This document shows, in pieces, positions 51,341 to 58,982 of a stretch of DNA of 64,000 nt. The notes under the pieces were generated by a model. It was not told the origin of the DNA. It did not search any database and was given only the letters and a program-made list of their open reading frames with translations. Position numbers and translations under genes: made by a program. The DNA comes from Paenibacillus hunanensis (GTDB lineage: Bacteria > Bacillota > Bacilli > Paenibacillales > Paenibacillaceae). Location of the stretch: contig NZ_BMMB01000001.1 of assembly GCF_014645615.1 (NCBI RefSeq), forward strand, positions 310,001 to 374,000, given 5' to 3'. How positions within the stretch are numbered: position 1 is the stretch's first letter; each line of letters starts with the position of its first letter.

Positions 51341-51372
51341 AACAGCCCTGTAGATCATTCTACAGGGCTGTT
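51341..51372. terminator. Bidirectional terminator between tex and the convergent small gene
   Basis: A perfect 14-bp stem AACAGCCCTGTAGA / TCTACAGGGCTGTT with a TCAT loop; T-rich sequence follows on both sides. Confidence 0.75.
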
Positions 51373-51413
51373 CGTATCTTCTAACTATTCAGATCAGATG
51401 ATTAGTGGCAGTA

Positions 51414-51776
51414 TTATTGCTGCTCCGCATACTCTTCATACCACTGCTCAAGCTGCGCCTGTAGCGCACGAATTTCAGTGAGCAATGAGATCAACGGATA
51501 CTCCTGCTCCTGTAGACGGGCAAATGACTGCTCCAGCGCATTGATATAATCTAATCCGCCGATCGTTTGTGTGCCATCCTGTAATAGCTCCAGATCACTA
51601 CATTCAGCAACTGCGCGTGGAAGCTTCGGCACATCCGTAGCAGTCAATTTGCTAATTTCCTTATGTAAACGTAAATTAAGCGCGCTGAGCTGGTAAGCAT
51701 AATCAGCAGGCATCTCCACATATTGAAGCTCCGTGTCCTGCTGTAAAAGTACATAGCGCATAAGTGAGGTGCTCAT
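51414..51776 (-). CDS. Hypothetical protein, 120 aa
   Basis: A 120-residue, acidic, helix-rich cytosolic protein of unknown family (MSTSLMRYVLLQQDTELQ..., LNLRLHKEISKLTATDVPKLPRAVAECSDLELL, ..LLTEIRALQAQLEQWYEEYAEQQ). Three in-frame ATG codons follow AAGGAGA; the third (51776) has the best 7-nt spacing. The C-terminal helix looks amphipathic and coiled-coil-like. It lies convergent with tex and divergent from sprT. Orphan, function unknown. Confidence 0.65.
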   Translation of the reverse strand: MSTSLMRYVLLQQDTELQYVEMPADYAYQLSALNLRLHKEISKLTATDVPKLPRAVAECSDLELLQDGTQTIGGLDYINALEQSFARLQEQEYPLISLLTEIRALQAQLEQWYEEYAEQQ

Positions 51777-51962
51777 CATCATTCTCCTTCAATCGAATTG
51801 CCGGCATGCCGGTATACATGTTCGCTACAAATAAATGAACGAAAATGTAGTTTGTACTTGAAGTGTAGCGCATAACAAAGTTAAAATTCAAGAGAAGCAG
51901 GTTGATCTTTTTCTATGCAAACTGATCTGGAACAATCATGTCAAAGGAGCAGAGCGGGTTTC

Positions 51963-52448
51963 ATGACTAACGAAGAACTTCAGGCATGGGTGGAGCAGCT
52001 ATCCTTGCAGCATTTTGAACGTCCATTTTTGCATGAGGCCGTCTTTAATGCACGACTACGCACAACCGGTGGACGTTATTTTCTCAAAAGCCATAATATC
52101 GAGATTAACCCGCATCAGCTTGCTGCCTTTGGTCGCGAGGAAGTGGAGAAGATTATTAAGCATGAGCTGTGCCATTATCATCTTCACATTTTAGGTCGAG
52201 GCTATCAGCATAAGGATGCAGAGTTTAAATACTGGCTGCAACGCGTAGGTGGCGGACGATATTGCCAGATTCCACCCGATATGTTGAAAAGTAAACCCAG
52301 AGAGTTGTACCGTTATCGACTTCTATGCGGGGATTGCGGCACCCAATATTTACGTAAGCGCCGTATGGACCCGGGCAAATACCGCTGTGGCAAATGTGGA
52401 GGAAAACTCACATTGGAATCGCTTGACTTGCCCAGAGAAACATGGTAA
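51963..52448 (+). CDS. sprT: SprT-like zinc protein
   Basis: A 161-residue protein. The SprT-like metalloprotease motif HELCHYHLHILGRGYQHKD (about residues 64-82) has the HExxH-derived HELCH, with a third His downstream. A C-terminal zinc ribbon has two CxxC pairs (LLCGDCGTQYLRKRRMD, YRCGKCGGKL). It closely follows B. subtilis YdcK. The ATG at 51963 fits the family N-terminus (MTNEELQAWVEQLSLQHFERPFLHEAVFNARLRTTGGRYFLKSHNIEIN). Function in bacteria is unestablished. A tRNA promoter starts inside its last 26 nt. Confidence 0.93.
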   Translation: MTNEELQAWVEQLSLQHFERPFLHEAVFNARLRTTGGRYFLKSHNIEINPHQLAAFGREEVEKIIKHELCHYHLHILGRGYQHKDAEFKYWLQRVGGGRYCQIPPDMLKSKPRELYRYRLLCGDCGTQYLRKRRMDPGKYRCGKCGGKLTLESLDLPRETW

Positions 52449-52451
52449 ATT
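52423..52451 (+). promoter_or_regulatory. tRNA promoter overlapping the end of sprT
   Basis: TTGACT (52423-52428), 17 nt and TAAATT (52446-52451), ending 21 nt before tRNA-Asn. It overlaps the last codons of sprT. Confidence 0.6.
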
Positions 52452-52472
52452 ATTTTTTAGATTGAACAATGT

Positions 52473-52548
52473 TCCCTGATAGCTCAGTTGGTAGAGCACT
52501 CGACTGTTAATCGAGTTGTCACAGGTTCGAGTCCTGTTCGGGGAGCCA
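52473..52548 (+). tRNA. tRNA-Asn (GTT)
   Basis: A 76-nt cloverleaf. The acceptor TCCCTGA pairs with TCGGGGA, and the discriminator is G. The anticodon loop CTGTTAA carries GTT, the T-arm is GGTTCGAGTCC and the CCA end is encoded. First of two adjacent tRNA genes. Confidence 0.97.
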
Positions 52549-52554
52549 TTTCTT

Positions 52555-52646
52555 GGAGAGATACCCAAGTGGCTATAAGGGGACCCTCTGCTAAGGGGTT
52601 AGACTGCGTAAGCGGTGCGAGGGTTCGAATCCCTCTCTCTCCGCCA
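52555..52646 (+). tRNA. tRNA-Ser (GCT)
   Basis: A 92-nt class II tRNA with acceptor GGAGAGA / TCTCTCC, anticodon loop CTGCTAA (GCT), a long variable arm and encoded CCA. It lies 6 nt after tRNA-Asn, in the same transcript. Confidence 0.97.
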
Positions 52647-52701
52647 TATGAATTTATATTCATGTAGCAACTTTAGCAACAAGCATACATAGGTTAAGTA
52701 A

Positions 52702-52728
52702 AGAGTCGGCGCTGCCGGCTCTTTTTTT
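52702..52728 (+). terminator. Terminator of the tRNA-Asn/Ser unit
   Basis: AGAGTCGGC-GCT-GCCGGCTCT followed by a T-run. Confidence 0.92.
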
Positions 52729-52888
52729 GCTTTGAGTTTTATAGTTGGAGTTTTTATATATTTTGCAGCCATTTTTGAATAGAACAGCCTTCGATAAGAG
52801 TAGTCAAGCTTATCAACAAGCCTAGATTCAGATTCAAGGAAGCTTTTATACAATGTGCTCATGTAAGCTAATGCTCCATAGCGCATAC
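52729..52888. other. Gene-free spacer
   Basis: AT-rich sequence between two terminators. Nothing recognised. Confidence 0.4.
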
Positions 52889-52929
52889 AAAAAAGATCAT
52901 CCTATAAATTAGCTAAGGATGATCTTTTT
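52889..52929 (-). terminator. Terminator downstream of the HAD/DeoR unit
   Basis: AAAAAGATCATCCT / AGGATGATCTTTTT (52890-52929) with T-runs on both strands. It lies about 170 nt past the leftward HAD gene, and further sequence up to it is gene-free. Confidence 0.75.
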
Positions 52930-53098
52930 GCAGTTTCTTATATTACATCAATACATGTACAGGATATTGATGTCTGCCCGGTAGAATGGTATGTGTGAAT
53001 CAATACAGTGATTCAATCCAATGAAGCTATCCAGTGAAGCAACTTTAATCTGGTGACTAGCGTTGCCTGACAAGTAGCTTTAACCTTGTAAATTAAAA

Positions 53099-53974
53099 TC
53101 ACACCAGCGGCACATTCAACCCCAGCGCCTTATAGATCGCATGAGCCACGCCATCCTGCTCATTCGTCAATGTAACGTCATCGGCGATAGCCTTCACCTC
53201 AGGTTCTGCATTGCCCATAGCTACCCCCAGCCCAGCAAGCTGGATCATGGATACATCATTAAAGTTATCGCCAATCGCCATCGTTTGCTCCAGTGGGATA
53301 CTATAGTGCTCTGCCAGATGCTGGAGCGCTGTTCCTTTAGAAGCATTTTTATGCTCAATCTCAAAATTCATATGACCGGAAACGACCATCGTCATATCCT
53401 CACGACCAGCAAAATGCTGACGTCCCACTTCCAGCTTCTCCTGTTCAAAGGATAAGGCAAGAATATTGTAAAACTCCGTGTTGTCTGGAATCTCATGATA
53501 CGTATTCACACGAATCATTTTTAGCTTGGCACTCATTCCCTGCATCGCTTCTAGCATTTGCAAATAGCTTGGATCAGGATTGGTGCTCAGCAGACGATCA
53601 ACCTCTACAGCCAGTACCTGATGACCGGTGCTAATCGTATAAATGCCTTTGCTCGTATGTGCTTGATAGTAGTACTGATTCGTTTCCAGCCAGTTCAGCA
53701 CTTCCATCGCTTGATGATGTTGCAATGGGAGGGAGAACATCGGCTCTTTATGCTCATTATGGATAACCGAACCATTAGAGGAGATGACCGGAGTTACCAG
53801 CTCAGCAGCTTCTAGAAAAGAGCGTACATTATTATGCTCGCGACCCGTAGCAATCGCTACAATTACGCCTTCCTCCTGTGCAGCACGAATGGCTGCCTTG
53901 TTCACATCATTAATATACGTATGGCCACTCAGCAGTGTACCATCCAGGTCAATTGCGATTAATTTGATACTCAT
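53099..53974 (-). CDS. HAD-superfamily Cof-type phosphatase
   Basis: A 291-residue cytosolic HAD hydrolase of the Cof/YidA subfamily. Motif I is IAIDLDGTLLSGHTYIND (about residues 5-22), motif II near ISSNG, motif III a Lys in the KASKGTAL-like NASKGTALQHL, and motif IV GDNFNDVSM. The C2 cap is in the middle. Such enzymes dephosphorylate sugar phosphates or flavin/pyridoxal precursors; the natural substrate is unknown. The ATG at 53974 follows AAGGAG. Its start overlaps the DeoR stop (ATGA), so the regulator and phosphatase are one operon, suggesting sugar-phosphate metabolism. Confidence 0.92.
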   Translation of the reverse strand: MSIKLIAIDLDGTLLSGHTYINDVNKAAIRAAQEEGVIVAIATGREHNNVRSFLEAAELVTPVISSNGSVIHNEHKEPMFSLPLQHHQAMEVLNWLETNQYYYQAHTSKGIYTISTGHQVLAVEVDRLLSTNPDPSYLQMLEAMQGMSAKLKMIRVNTYHEIPDNTEFYNILALSFEQEKLEVGRQHFAGREDMTMVVSGHMNFEIEHKNASKGTALQHLAEHYSIPLEQTMAIGDNFNDVSMIQLAGLGVAMGNAEPEVKAIADDVTLTNEQDGVAHAIYKALGLNVPLV

Positions 53975-54756
53975 AGACTCAGCTCCTTCGAAAATGATTG
54001 ATCGGCAACCCATAGCTCTACCTCATGCTGATCAAGTAGCTCCAGCATTTCGGGAGTAGGGGAGCGATCCGTAATAATCAGATCGACTTCAGACAGATCG
54101 GCAAACTTATAAAATAGCTCACGTCCAAATTTGGAATGATCGGCGAGAATGATCGTCATCTCGGCTTGCTGCATCATTTTATGCTTAATCCGACCTTCCT
54201 CCACGGTGAGTGAGGTAAGACCTTTGCTAGAAATGCTACCGACACCGATAAAAGCTCGTTCAGCAAAATAATGCGATAGGGCTTCAACAGCAGCTGAGCC
54301 GTATACATAACGATGCTGTGATTGCAATTGCCCGCCGAGCAGATGAACAGAAATATCTTGCTTGTTGGATAAAATGTCTGCCTGATTAATTGAGTTGGTG
54401 ACAATGGTACAGCCAGGTGCTTCGATAAATTCGGCGCATGCCTGAACCGTAGTAGAGGAATCGAGGATGATGCGTTGCCCGCTCTGAACAAGCTGTGCAG
54501 CGCGACGACCGATCTGCTTTTTCTCAGCAGATACCGTATTCAGGCGGTCATTATAGCTTGGGATAATGATCGGACCAGCTGAGAGTAGCGCACCACCACG
54601 CGTGCGTACGATTGAATTCTGCTCTTCCAGTCGCACAAGATCACGTCTGGCAGTATCCCGGGATACTTGAAAAATACGGCAAATGTCTTCAATCGTAATT
54701 CGCTGGTGCTTACTGAGATACTCCAAAATATGAAGCATGCGTTCTTCCTGATACAT
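53971..54756 (-). CDS. DeoR-family transcriptional regulator
   Basis: A 261-residue DeoR/GlpR-type repressor. The N-terminal helix-turn-helix (YQEERMLHILEYLSKHQRITIEDICRIFQVSRDTARRDLVRLEEQNSIVRTRGGALL) is followed by a sugar-isomerase-like effector domain (IGRRAAQLVQSGQRIILDSSTTVQACAEFI, AFIGVGSISSKGLTSLTVEEGRIKHKMMQQAEMTIILADHSKFGRELF). Effectors are usually phosphorylated sugars. The ATG follows AAAGGAGA. Translation continues into the HAD phosphatase with a 4-nt overlap. Its spacer upstream is full of AAGT-containing repeats and a large inverted repeat, likely operators. Confidence 0.95.
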   Translation of the reverse strand: MYQEERMLHILEYLSKHQRITIEDICRIFQVSRDTARRDLVRLEEQNSIVRTRGGALLSAGPIIIPSYNDRLNTVSAEKKQIGRRAAQLVQSGQRIILDSSTTVQACAEFIEAPGCTIVTNSINQADILSNKQDISVHLLGGQLQSQHRYVYGSAAVEALSHYFAERAFIGVGSISSKGLTSLTVEEGRIKHKMMQQAEMTIILADHSKFGRELFYKFADLSEVDLIITDRSPTPEMLELLDQHEVELWVADQSFSKELSL

Positions 54757-55037
54757 AGAAGCTCTCCTTTGGAAGAATAGAGAAAATGGATACAGCTCAT
54801 GCTTGTTCGTTACCCATCATGATAAGCACAACAAGTATGATGAAGAACGGTAGCAAGCAATTTAGCTCATAAGTAAGTAGAAACAAGTAGAGGTAAGTAA
54901 AGTATGTCGTTTATGCTGCTTATTTAAGTTTATATAAGCAATTATAAGTAATGATAAGTCAAACTACAAGTCATTCTTTCGATTTTGACTTAAATAAAGC
55001 AACAAAATAGGGCATTTAAAAACTAATAAAAAAGTGC
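54757..55037. other. Operator-rich spacer between DeoR gene and tRNA unit
   Basis: No gene. Many TAAGT/CAAGT repeats between about 54870 and 54975, and a 13-bp inverted repeat: TGCTTATTTAAGT (54917-54929) with ACTTAAATAAAGCA (54988-55001, one inserted A), spaced about 58 nt. Confidence 0.55.
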
Positions 55038-55066
55038 TTGCAATATAACTCTGTACTTGATATAAT
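55038..55066 (+). promoter_or_regulatory. Strong sigma-A promoter of the tRNA-Glu/Lys/Leu unit
   Basis: TTGCAA (55038-55043), 17 nt and perfect TATAAT (55061-55066), 23 nt before tRNA-Glu. Confidence 0.85.
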
Positions 55067-55089
55067 CATTTTTGTTGTTAAGAAAACGT

Positions 55090-55161
55090 GGCCCGTTGGT
55101 CAAGGGGTTAAGACACCTCCCTTTCACGGAGGTAACAGGGGTTCGAATCCCCTACGGGTCA
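55090..55161 (+). tRNA. tRNA-Glu (TTC)
   Basis: A 72-nt cloverleaf: acceptor GGCCCGT / ACGGGTC, anticodon loop with TTC and T-arm GGTTCGAATCC. No CCA is encoded, in contrast to tRNA-Asn and tRNA-Ser above. Confidence 0.95.
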
Positions 55162-55180
55162 TCCCTTATTTCATTAGTGA

Positions 55181-55253
55181 GAGCCATTAGCTCAGTTGGT
55201 AGAGCACCTGACTTTTAATCAGGGTGTCGAAGGTTCGAGTCCTTCATGGCTCA
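55181..55253 (+). tRNA. tRNA-Lys (TTT)
   Basis: A 73-nt cloverleaf: acceptor GAGCCAT / ATGGCTC, loop CTTTTAA with anticodon TTT and T-arm GGTTCGAGTCC. CCA not encoded. Confidence 0.97.
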
Positions 55254-55268
55254 CTTTTTATATGCCAT

Positions 55269-55351
55269 GCGGTCGTGGTGGAATGGCAGACACGCTATCT
55301 TGAGGGGGTAGTGGGTGTATACCCGTGGAGGTTCGAGTCCTCTCGACCGCA
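55269..55351 (+). tRNA. tRNA-Leu (GAG), copy 1
   Basis: An 83-nt class II tRNA: acceptor GCGGTCG / CGACCGC, anticodon loop TTGAGGG giving GAG, and a long variable arm. CCA not encoded. An identical gene lies at 57986-58068. Confidence 0.93.
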
Positions 55352-55364
55352 TTCTGCAATACGT

Positions 55365-55396
55365 AAAAGTCCCTGTTTTATAACAGGGACTTTTTG
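55365..55396 (+). terminator. Terminator of the tRNA-Glu/Lys/Leu unit
   Basis: AAAAGTCCCTGTT-TTAT-AACAGGGACTTTTT. Confidence 0.92.
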
Positions 55397-55645
55397 TTTG
55401 CAATTTGTAGAATAAAATGGAATAATTTGAATAAATAAGGTGATCTTGCGCATAACCTTGTTGAATTCCATTCCAAACCATACTATATTAGTAATCATAA
55501 TTGTGTTTTGGTTTGAAGCTAGACAGACTACATAATTCTTATGGCAGGCGGAATATCAATATTTATCCGAAAAGCTGGAATTGGTAGTTATAAAGCCGAT
55601 TGTTTTGCTTGATTATGTACGTCCTTATGGAACGTAGACAGCCAT

Positions 55646-55849
55646 TCATTGAAAATACTCGGGAATATCGAGTAGCTCAGCGACTTGTTTACGGTATCGT
55701 GCCGCCTTGCGTGTTCCATTGATCAGGTTGGATAAACGAGATGGCGGAATCCCGTAACACTCGCAAAACGTCTTTTGATCCATTTGTAGCTCTGCCAGCC
55801 TTTGCTTGATAGCCCAACCGAAGGAGGTAACCGGCTGCTTGCGGTTCAA
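55646..55849 (-). CDS. Small XRE-type helix-turn-helix protein
   Basis: A 67-residue DNA-binding protein: WAIKQRLAELQMDQKTFCECYGIPPSRLSNLINGTRKAARYRKQVAELLDIPEYF, one HTH with the Xre/Rha-type helix spacing. I chose the TTG at 55849, which has AAGGGGTGA upstream; a longer frame to 55921 adds residues of doubtful quality. It is too short for a ligand domain. It lies divergent from a second XRE gene, like the regulator pair of a phage or mobile element, but no integrase or structural gene is present. Confidence 0.7.
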   Translation of the reverse strand: MNRKQPVTSFGWAIKQRLAELQMDQKTFCECYGIPPSRLSNLINGTRKAARYRKQVAELLDIPEYFQ

Positions 55850-56072
55850 CGATATCACCCCTTGCTTGCTAAAAGTATAACGTACCATATGACTATAGGA
55901 TCGGTACCGGTTCCCGATCATTATGGGCTCTATGGTATAATGATTCAGGAAAAGAAGTAAAAAAATGTCGTTAGATCAATTATATACTTAAATGCGATTT
56001 TTATCAATATTAAATTACTTATAAAAGTGTTATTGGAAGCTTTAGATGACATGGTCGGGGAGTTGAAATCAT

Positions 56073-56447
56073 ATGCAGTCGCAATCCATTTATGAACGCA
56101 TTGAATTACTGATCAAAAATAAAGGCATCACGAAAAAGTCATTCTGCGAACAACTTAAAATTAGTACCGGTAACTTTGGCGATTGGAAACGTGGCAAATC
56201 GACACCAGGTACACACAAGCTGATCGAAATTGCAGCTTATTTTGATGTTAGTCTGGATTGGCTCCTTACGGGGAAAGAGCGCTATGCACAGACGGTAAAC
56301 GAGCAATCCAGCCCGTATTTTTTTGAACTTATGGGGCAATTGAATTGCCAGGATGAGGTACTGTCTGAGCGAGAGAAAGATTTCATTAAGGAATATATTG
56401 AGTTCTCCGTGTATCGCAAATCCAGACAGCAGGGTAGTAACCGCTAA
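56073..56447 (+). CDS. XRE-family transcriptional regulator
   Basis: A 124-residue Cro/C1-type repressor. HTH: about residues 8-62 (IELLIKNKGITKKSFCEQLKISTGNFGDWKRGKSTPGTHKLIEIAAYFDVSLDWLLTG). The C-terminal helical part (residues 70-124) may dimerise. The ATG follows GGGGAGTTGAA. Such proteins are common in phage and plasmid remnants and also as free-standing chromosomal regulators. Between it and the divergent small HTH gene is a 220-nt spacer with a TATAAT near 55932-55937. No target is deducible. Confidence 0.85.
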   Translation: MQSQSIYERIELLIKNKGITKKSFCEQLKISTGNFGDWKRGKSTPGTHKLIEIAAYFDVSLDWLLTGKERYAQTVNEQSSPYFFELMGQLNCQDEVLSEREKDFIKEYIEFSVYRKSRQQGSNR

Positions 56448-56884
56448 CTGTTACGTCTATATTGTCGGATAGTCTTGAATCGGAATTGGCAACTGAATGA
56501 GCAGAAGCCAATCAAGGCAGTGTCGAATGAGGATGAGCTTGGGGGGAAGCTAGTTCAGCTACAGGTCGTACAGAGCAATGAAGCTATAATAGAGGAATGT
56601 GGGACGCAAGCATTGTGAACGATCATGCAGAGCATCGACATTCATCCATATTCATTCATCGGCGCCCATTCAATGGAAGCAATTCAGATCATTGTATAGC
56701 AGGGCATTGTATATTGGCATAAAGAGGCTGGCAGATCACGTCTATATGACGCAGATGCCAGCCTGTTTGGTTATGCGGATTGCAAATCATAAATTCTTGT
56801 AGGGAGTGAATAGCTCCTTTTGCAATACAGGTCTATCGATATAACAGGTCTATACAGGTAGATGAGTGAAGTGGAGTAGAATAG
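56448..56884. other. Gene-free spacer after the XRE gene
   Basis: The only structure is a hairpin AGGCTGGCA / TGCCAGCCT with a 20-nt loop (56725-56765), usable as a terminator of the convergent ureF-like gene or the XRE gene. No coding region supported. Confidence 0.5.
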
Positions 56885-57568
56885 TTAGTTGCCGGATACG
56901 GTTGGAGATAGGGATAGTGGCGATTGGAAGGAAGGAGGGAATAGCTGACTCTGTTCGTGATAGGCTTCCTGTGCCTGCGCTAGCCACTGCTGTTCCATGA
57001 TAGATGACCATTCATCGGTTAGCTGCTGAGCTTCTCGTATCGTCAAGCCGAGCGCCTTAGCGACTCTACCCATACAGCAGGATAATAAAGTATAGAAGTA
57101 ACACTCAATCGCCTGCTCGCGCTGCATTCCAAGCTGGATATTAATCCAGGCATGCAGAACGGTCAGTGAAAGGATCGCCCCATGCTGCTTCATTGCTTGC
57201 TCCAGCAGCTCAAAGCTCATCCACGGATACAGATTACGTGCTAGCTTGAGTAAGCGTTTTCCTGTTTGGCTGGCTTCCTGCATATGATCCGGCTCGATAA
57301 TTTGCCGGATGATTGCGTGATCCATGCGGGCAAGGGTATGAGCATCCTGCTGGGCTTCGGCAAGATATACACCATAAATAGCAGGCGCTTCCCAGCGAAA
57401 TAGATGAGGCTGTAAATGATTGTGAATATAATGCTCCAGCTCGGCGACACTCGTCATTCGACCTTCCTGTACATGCCTTTCCAGATTGTGCGCATGGGTA
57501 AAGCTAGCTGTTGGTAGCTTGGCTTCCAGTAGTTGCACATACACCAGCAACTTCTGATTGCTTTTCAT
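56885..57568 (-). CDS. ureF: Urease accessory protein UreF-like
   Basis: A 227-residue helical protein with UreF hallmarks: LLEAKLPTASFTHAHNLERHVQEGRM near the start (compare the LPxGxFSHSxGLE of UreF), a middle QTGKRLLKLARNLYPW, and SLTVLHAWINIQLGMQREQAIECYFYTLLSCCMGRVAKALGLTIREAQ, the C-terminal region that binds UreG/UreH. UreF acts as a fidelity factor in nickel insertion. The Gly of LPxGxF and the Ser of FSHS are replaced (LPTASFTHAHN), a departure from typical UreF. No urease subunit or other accessory gene is in the window. Assigned by sequence pattern only. Confidence 0.65.
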   Translation of the reverse strand: MKSNQKLLVYVQLLEAKLPTASFTHAHNLERHVQEGRMTSVAELEHYIHNHLQPHLFRWEAPAIYGVYLAEAQQDAHTLARMDHAIIRQIIEPDHMQEASQTGKRLLKLARNLYPWMSFELLEQAMKQHGAILSLTVLHAWINIQLGMQREQAIECYFYTLLSCCMGRVAKALGLTIREAQQLTDEWSSIMEQQWLAQAQEAYHEQSQLFPPSFQSPLSLSPTVSGN

Positions 57569-57898
57569 TTTGAATCCTCCTCCGCACGGTGGATTAAATA
57601 ATAATAGATGGAAATAATAACAGAATCCTATCTCTCTATTTAAATGTCTGATTAGCTATCATGAATATTAGTAATATAGCAGTTAGAATAAAAAGAAGTA
57701 GTTATTTTGTTAATAATAGTTACATAAATGTTGTCTATGTGTCAATAATATTAACCTGAATAACATGATTTAAACTAAAAAATGTAAATTATATAGGTTG
57801 TAAATTAATTTTATGATACTAGTGAAAATTATGCTGAAATATAAGTGACATTGAATGTGTAGTATATGATAGGATTATCCAATAGGGTGAAATAAGGA
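57569..57898. other. AT-rich spacer upstream of tRNA-Leu copy 2
   Basis: About 330 nt of very AT-rich sequence. No gene, terminator or RNA is visible before the tRNA promoter. Confidence 0.4.
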
Positions 57899-57927
57899 TT
57901 TACAATGACATAAGAAGATGGTATATT
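57899..57927 (+). promoter_or_regulatory. Promoter of tRNA-Leu copy 2
   Basis: TTTACA (57899-57904), 17 nt, TATATT (57922-57927); the tRNA begins 58 nt further on. Confidence 0.6.
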
Positions 57928-57985
57928 ATAAAAGTTGCTGAAGATGGTTCGACTATTTCATCCATCTACAGCTAATATTGTCTGC

Positions 57986-58068
57986 GCGGTCGTGGTGGAA
58001 TGGCAGACACGCTATCTTGAGGGGGTAGTGGGTGTATACCCGTGGAGGTTCGAGTCCTCTCGACCGCA
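57986..58068 (+). tRNA. tRNA-Leu (GAG), copy 2
   Basis: Identical over 83 nt to the gene at 55269-55351, including acceptor, anticodon loop TTGAGGG and variable arm. It has its own promoter and terminator. CCA not encoded. Confidence 0.93.
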
Positions 58069-58105
58069 TTTAGGTAAGAAGCATACGAAACGGTTCAATA
58101 GAACC

Positions 58106-58153
58106 AAAAAGCAAGCAACGGATCTGATCAAGATCGGGTTGCTTGCTTTTTTA
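58106..58153 (+). terminator. Terminator of tRNA-Leu copy 2
   Basis: AAAAAGCAAGCAAC pairs with GTTGCTTGCTTTTTT across an AT-containing loop (58106-58150). Confidence 0.88.
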
Positions 58154-58328
58154 TTTATACGCCTGTTTTATGAATAGATATTCAGCTTATGAGGTGTATA
58201 AGGATATAATGTATGATGATACATATTGAAGTTCGCTAACATGGGTATGACTCAGAGCTTGAGACTCGGAGCTATGGTGATGGCTCGGCTGCTTCTACAT
58301 TTTGCTAAAGAAGACTGGAGCTAGAAGA

Positions 58329-58805
58329 TCAAAGTTGCTTACGAATGTCGTCTTCGATCTTATCCGGTGTTGTTTGTGGAGAATAGCGCTTCACAGGTGT
58401 ACCATCTGGACTAATCAAGAACTTGGTGAAATTCCATTTGATTGCCTTGGAGCCTAGAATACCGGGTGCTTGCTCGGATAAATATTTGAACAGGGGATGT
58501 GCATCAGTACCGTTTACATTGATTTTTTCGAACATCGGGAAGCTTACACCATAGTTTAGCTGGCAAAATTCTGAAATCTCTTCATTGCTACCTGGATCTT
58601 GATTCGCAAATTGATTGCTCGGAAAACCTAGAATTTCAAAGTTTTGGTCTTTAAATTTGTCATAAAGCTCCTGTAGACCAGAGAATTGTGGCGTTAATCC
58701 GCATTTGCTTGCCGTATTCACGATTAGCAATGTTTTACCTTCATATTGATCCAGTGATACCTCTTCACCACGCATGTTGGTAGCTTTAAAATCATATACG
58801 TTCAT
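58329..58805 (-). CDS. Glutathione peroxidase-like thiol peroxidase (Gpx/BsaA)
   Basis: A 158-residue thioredoxin-fold peroxidase. The peroxidatic Cys35 is in VNTASKCGLTPQ; Gln65 in GFPSNQF and Trp124-Asn125 in IKWNFTKF complete the tetrad. Cys81 (EFCQLNYGVSFP) is in the resolving-Cys position, so thioredoxin rather than glutathione is the likely reductant, as expected in Firmicutes. It reduces hydrogen peroxide and organic hydroperoxides. ATG with GGGGGC upstream. It is divergent from ohr, making a two-gene peroxide defence locus. The -10 region carries an 18-bp palindrome and a weak PerR-like box. Confidence 0.95.
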   Translation of the reverse strand: MNVYDFKATNMRGEEVSLDQYEGKTLLIVNTASKCGLTPQFSGLQELYDKFKDQNFEILGFPSNQFANQDPGSNEEISEFCQLNYGVSFPMFEKINVNGTDAHPLFKYLSEQAPGILGSKAIKWNFTKFLISPDGTPVKRYSPQTTPDKIEDDIRKQL

Positions 58806-58826
58806 CCGTTACACAGCCCCCTTTAA

Positions 58827-58874
58827 TTATAATGATATCAACTTAATTTTAAAAAATTAAAATGATAAAGTCAA
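58827..58874 (-). promoter_or_regulatory. gpx promoter with palindrome and PerR-like box
   Basis: On the minus strand, TTGACT (58874-58869), 17 nt, TAAAAT (58851-58846). The perfect palindrome TTAATTTT-AA-AAAATTAA (58843-58860) overlaps the -10 box. TTATAATGATATCAA (58827-58841) matches the PerR box at 11 of 14 positions near the +1. Confidence 0.55.
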
Positions 58875-58982
58875 TTTTAGTTTACCTATATAAATTCGCA
58901 AAATGGCGTTTCATTTGGAACGCAGTGCTTTACAAATATAGTGTTGGTTCAAAATCATGACGTATGAAGGAGCTGAATAATA

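Noticed and set aside
55224..55415. Short frame across tRNA-Lys/tRNA-Leu, and its copy at 57935-58177
   Set aside because: It only translates tRNA sequence; the cloverleaves explain it.
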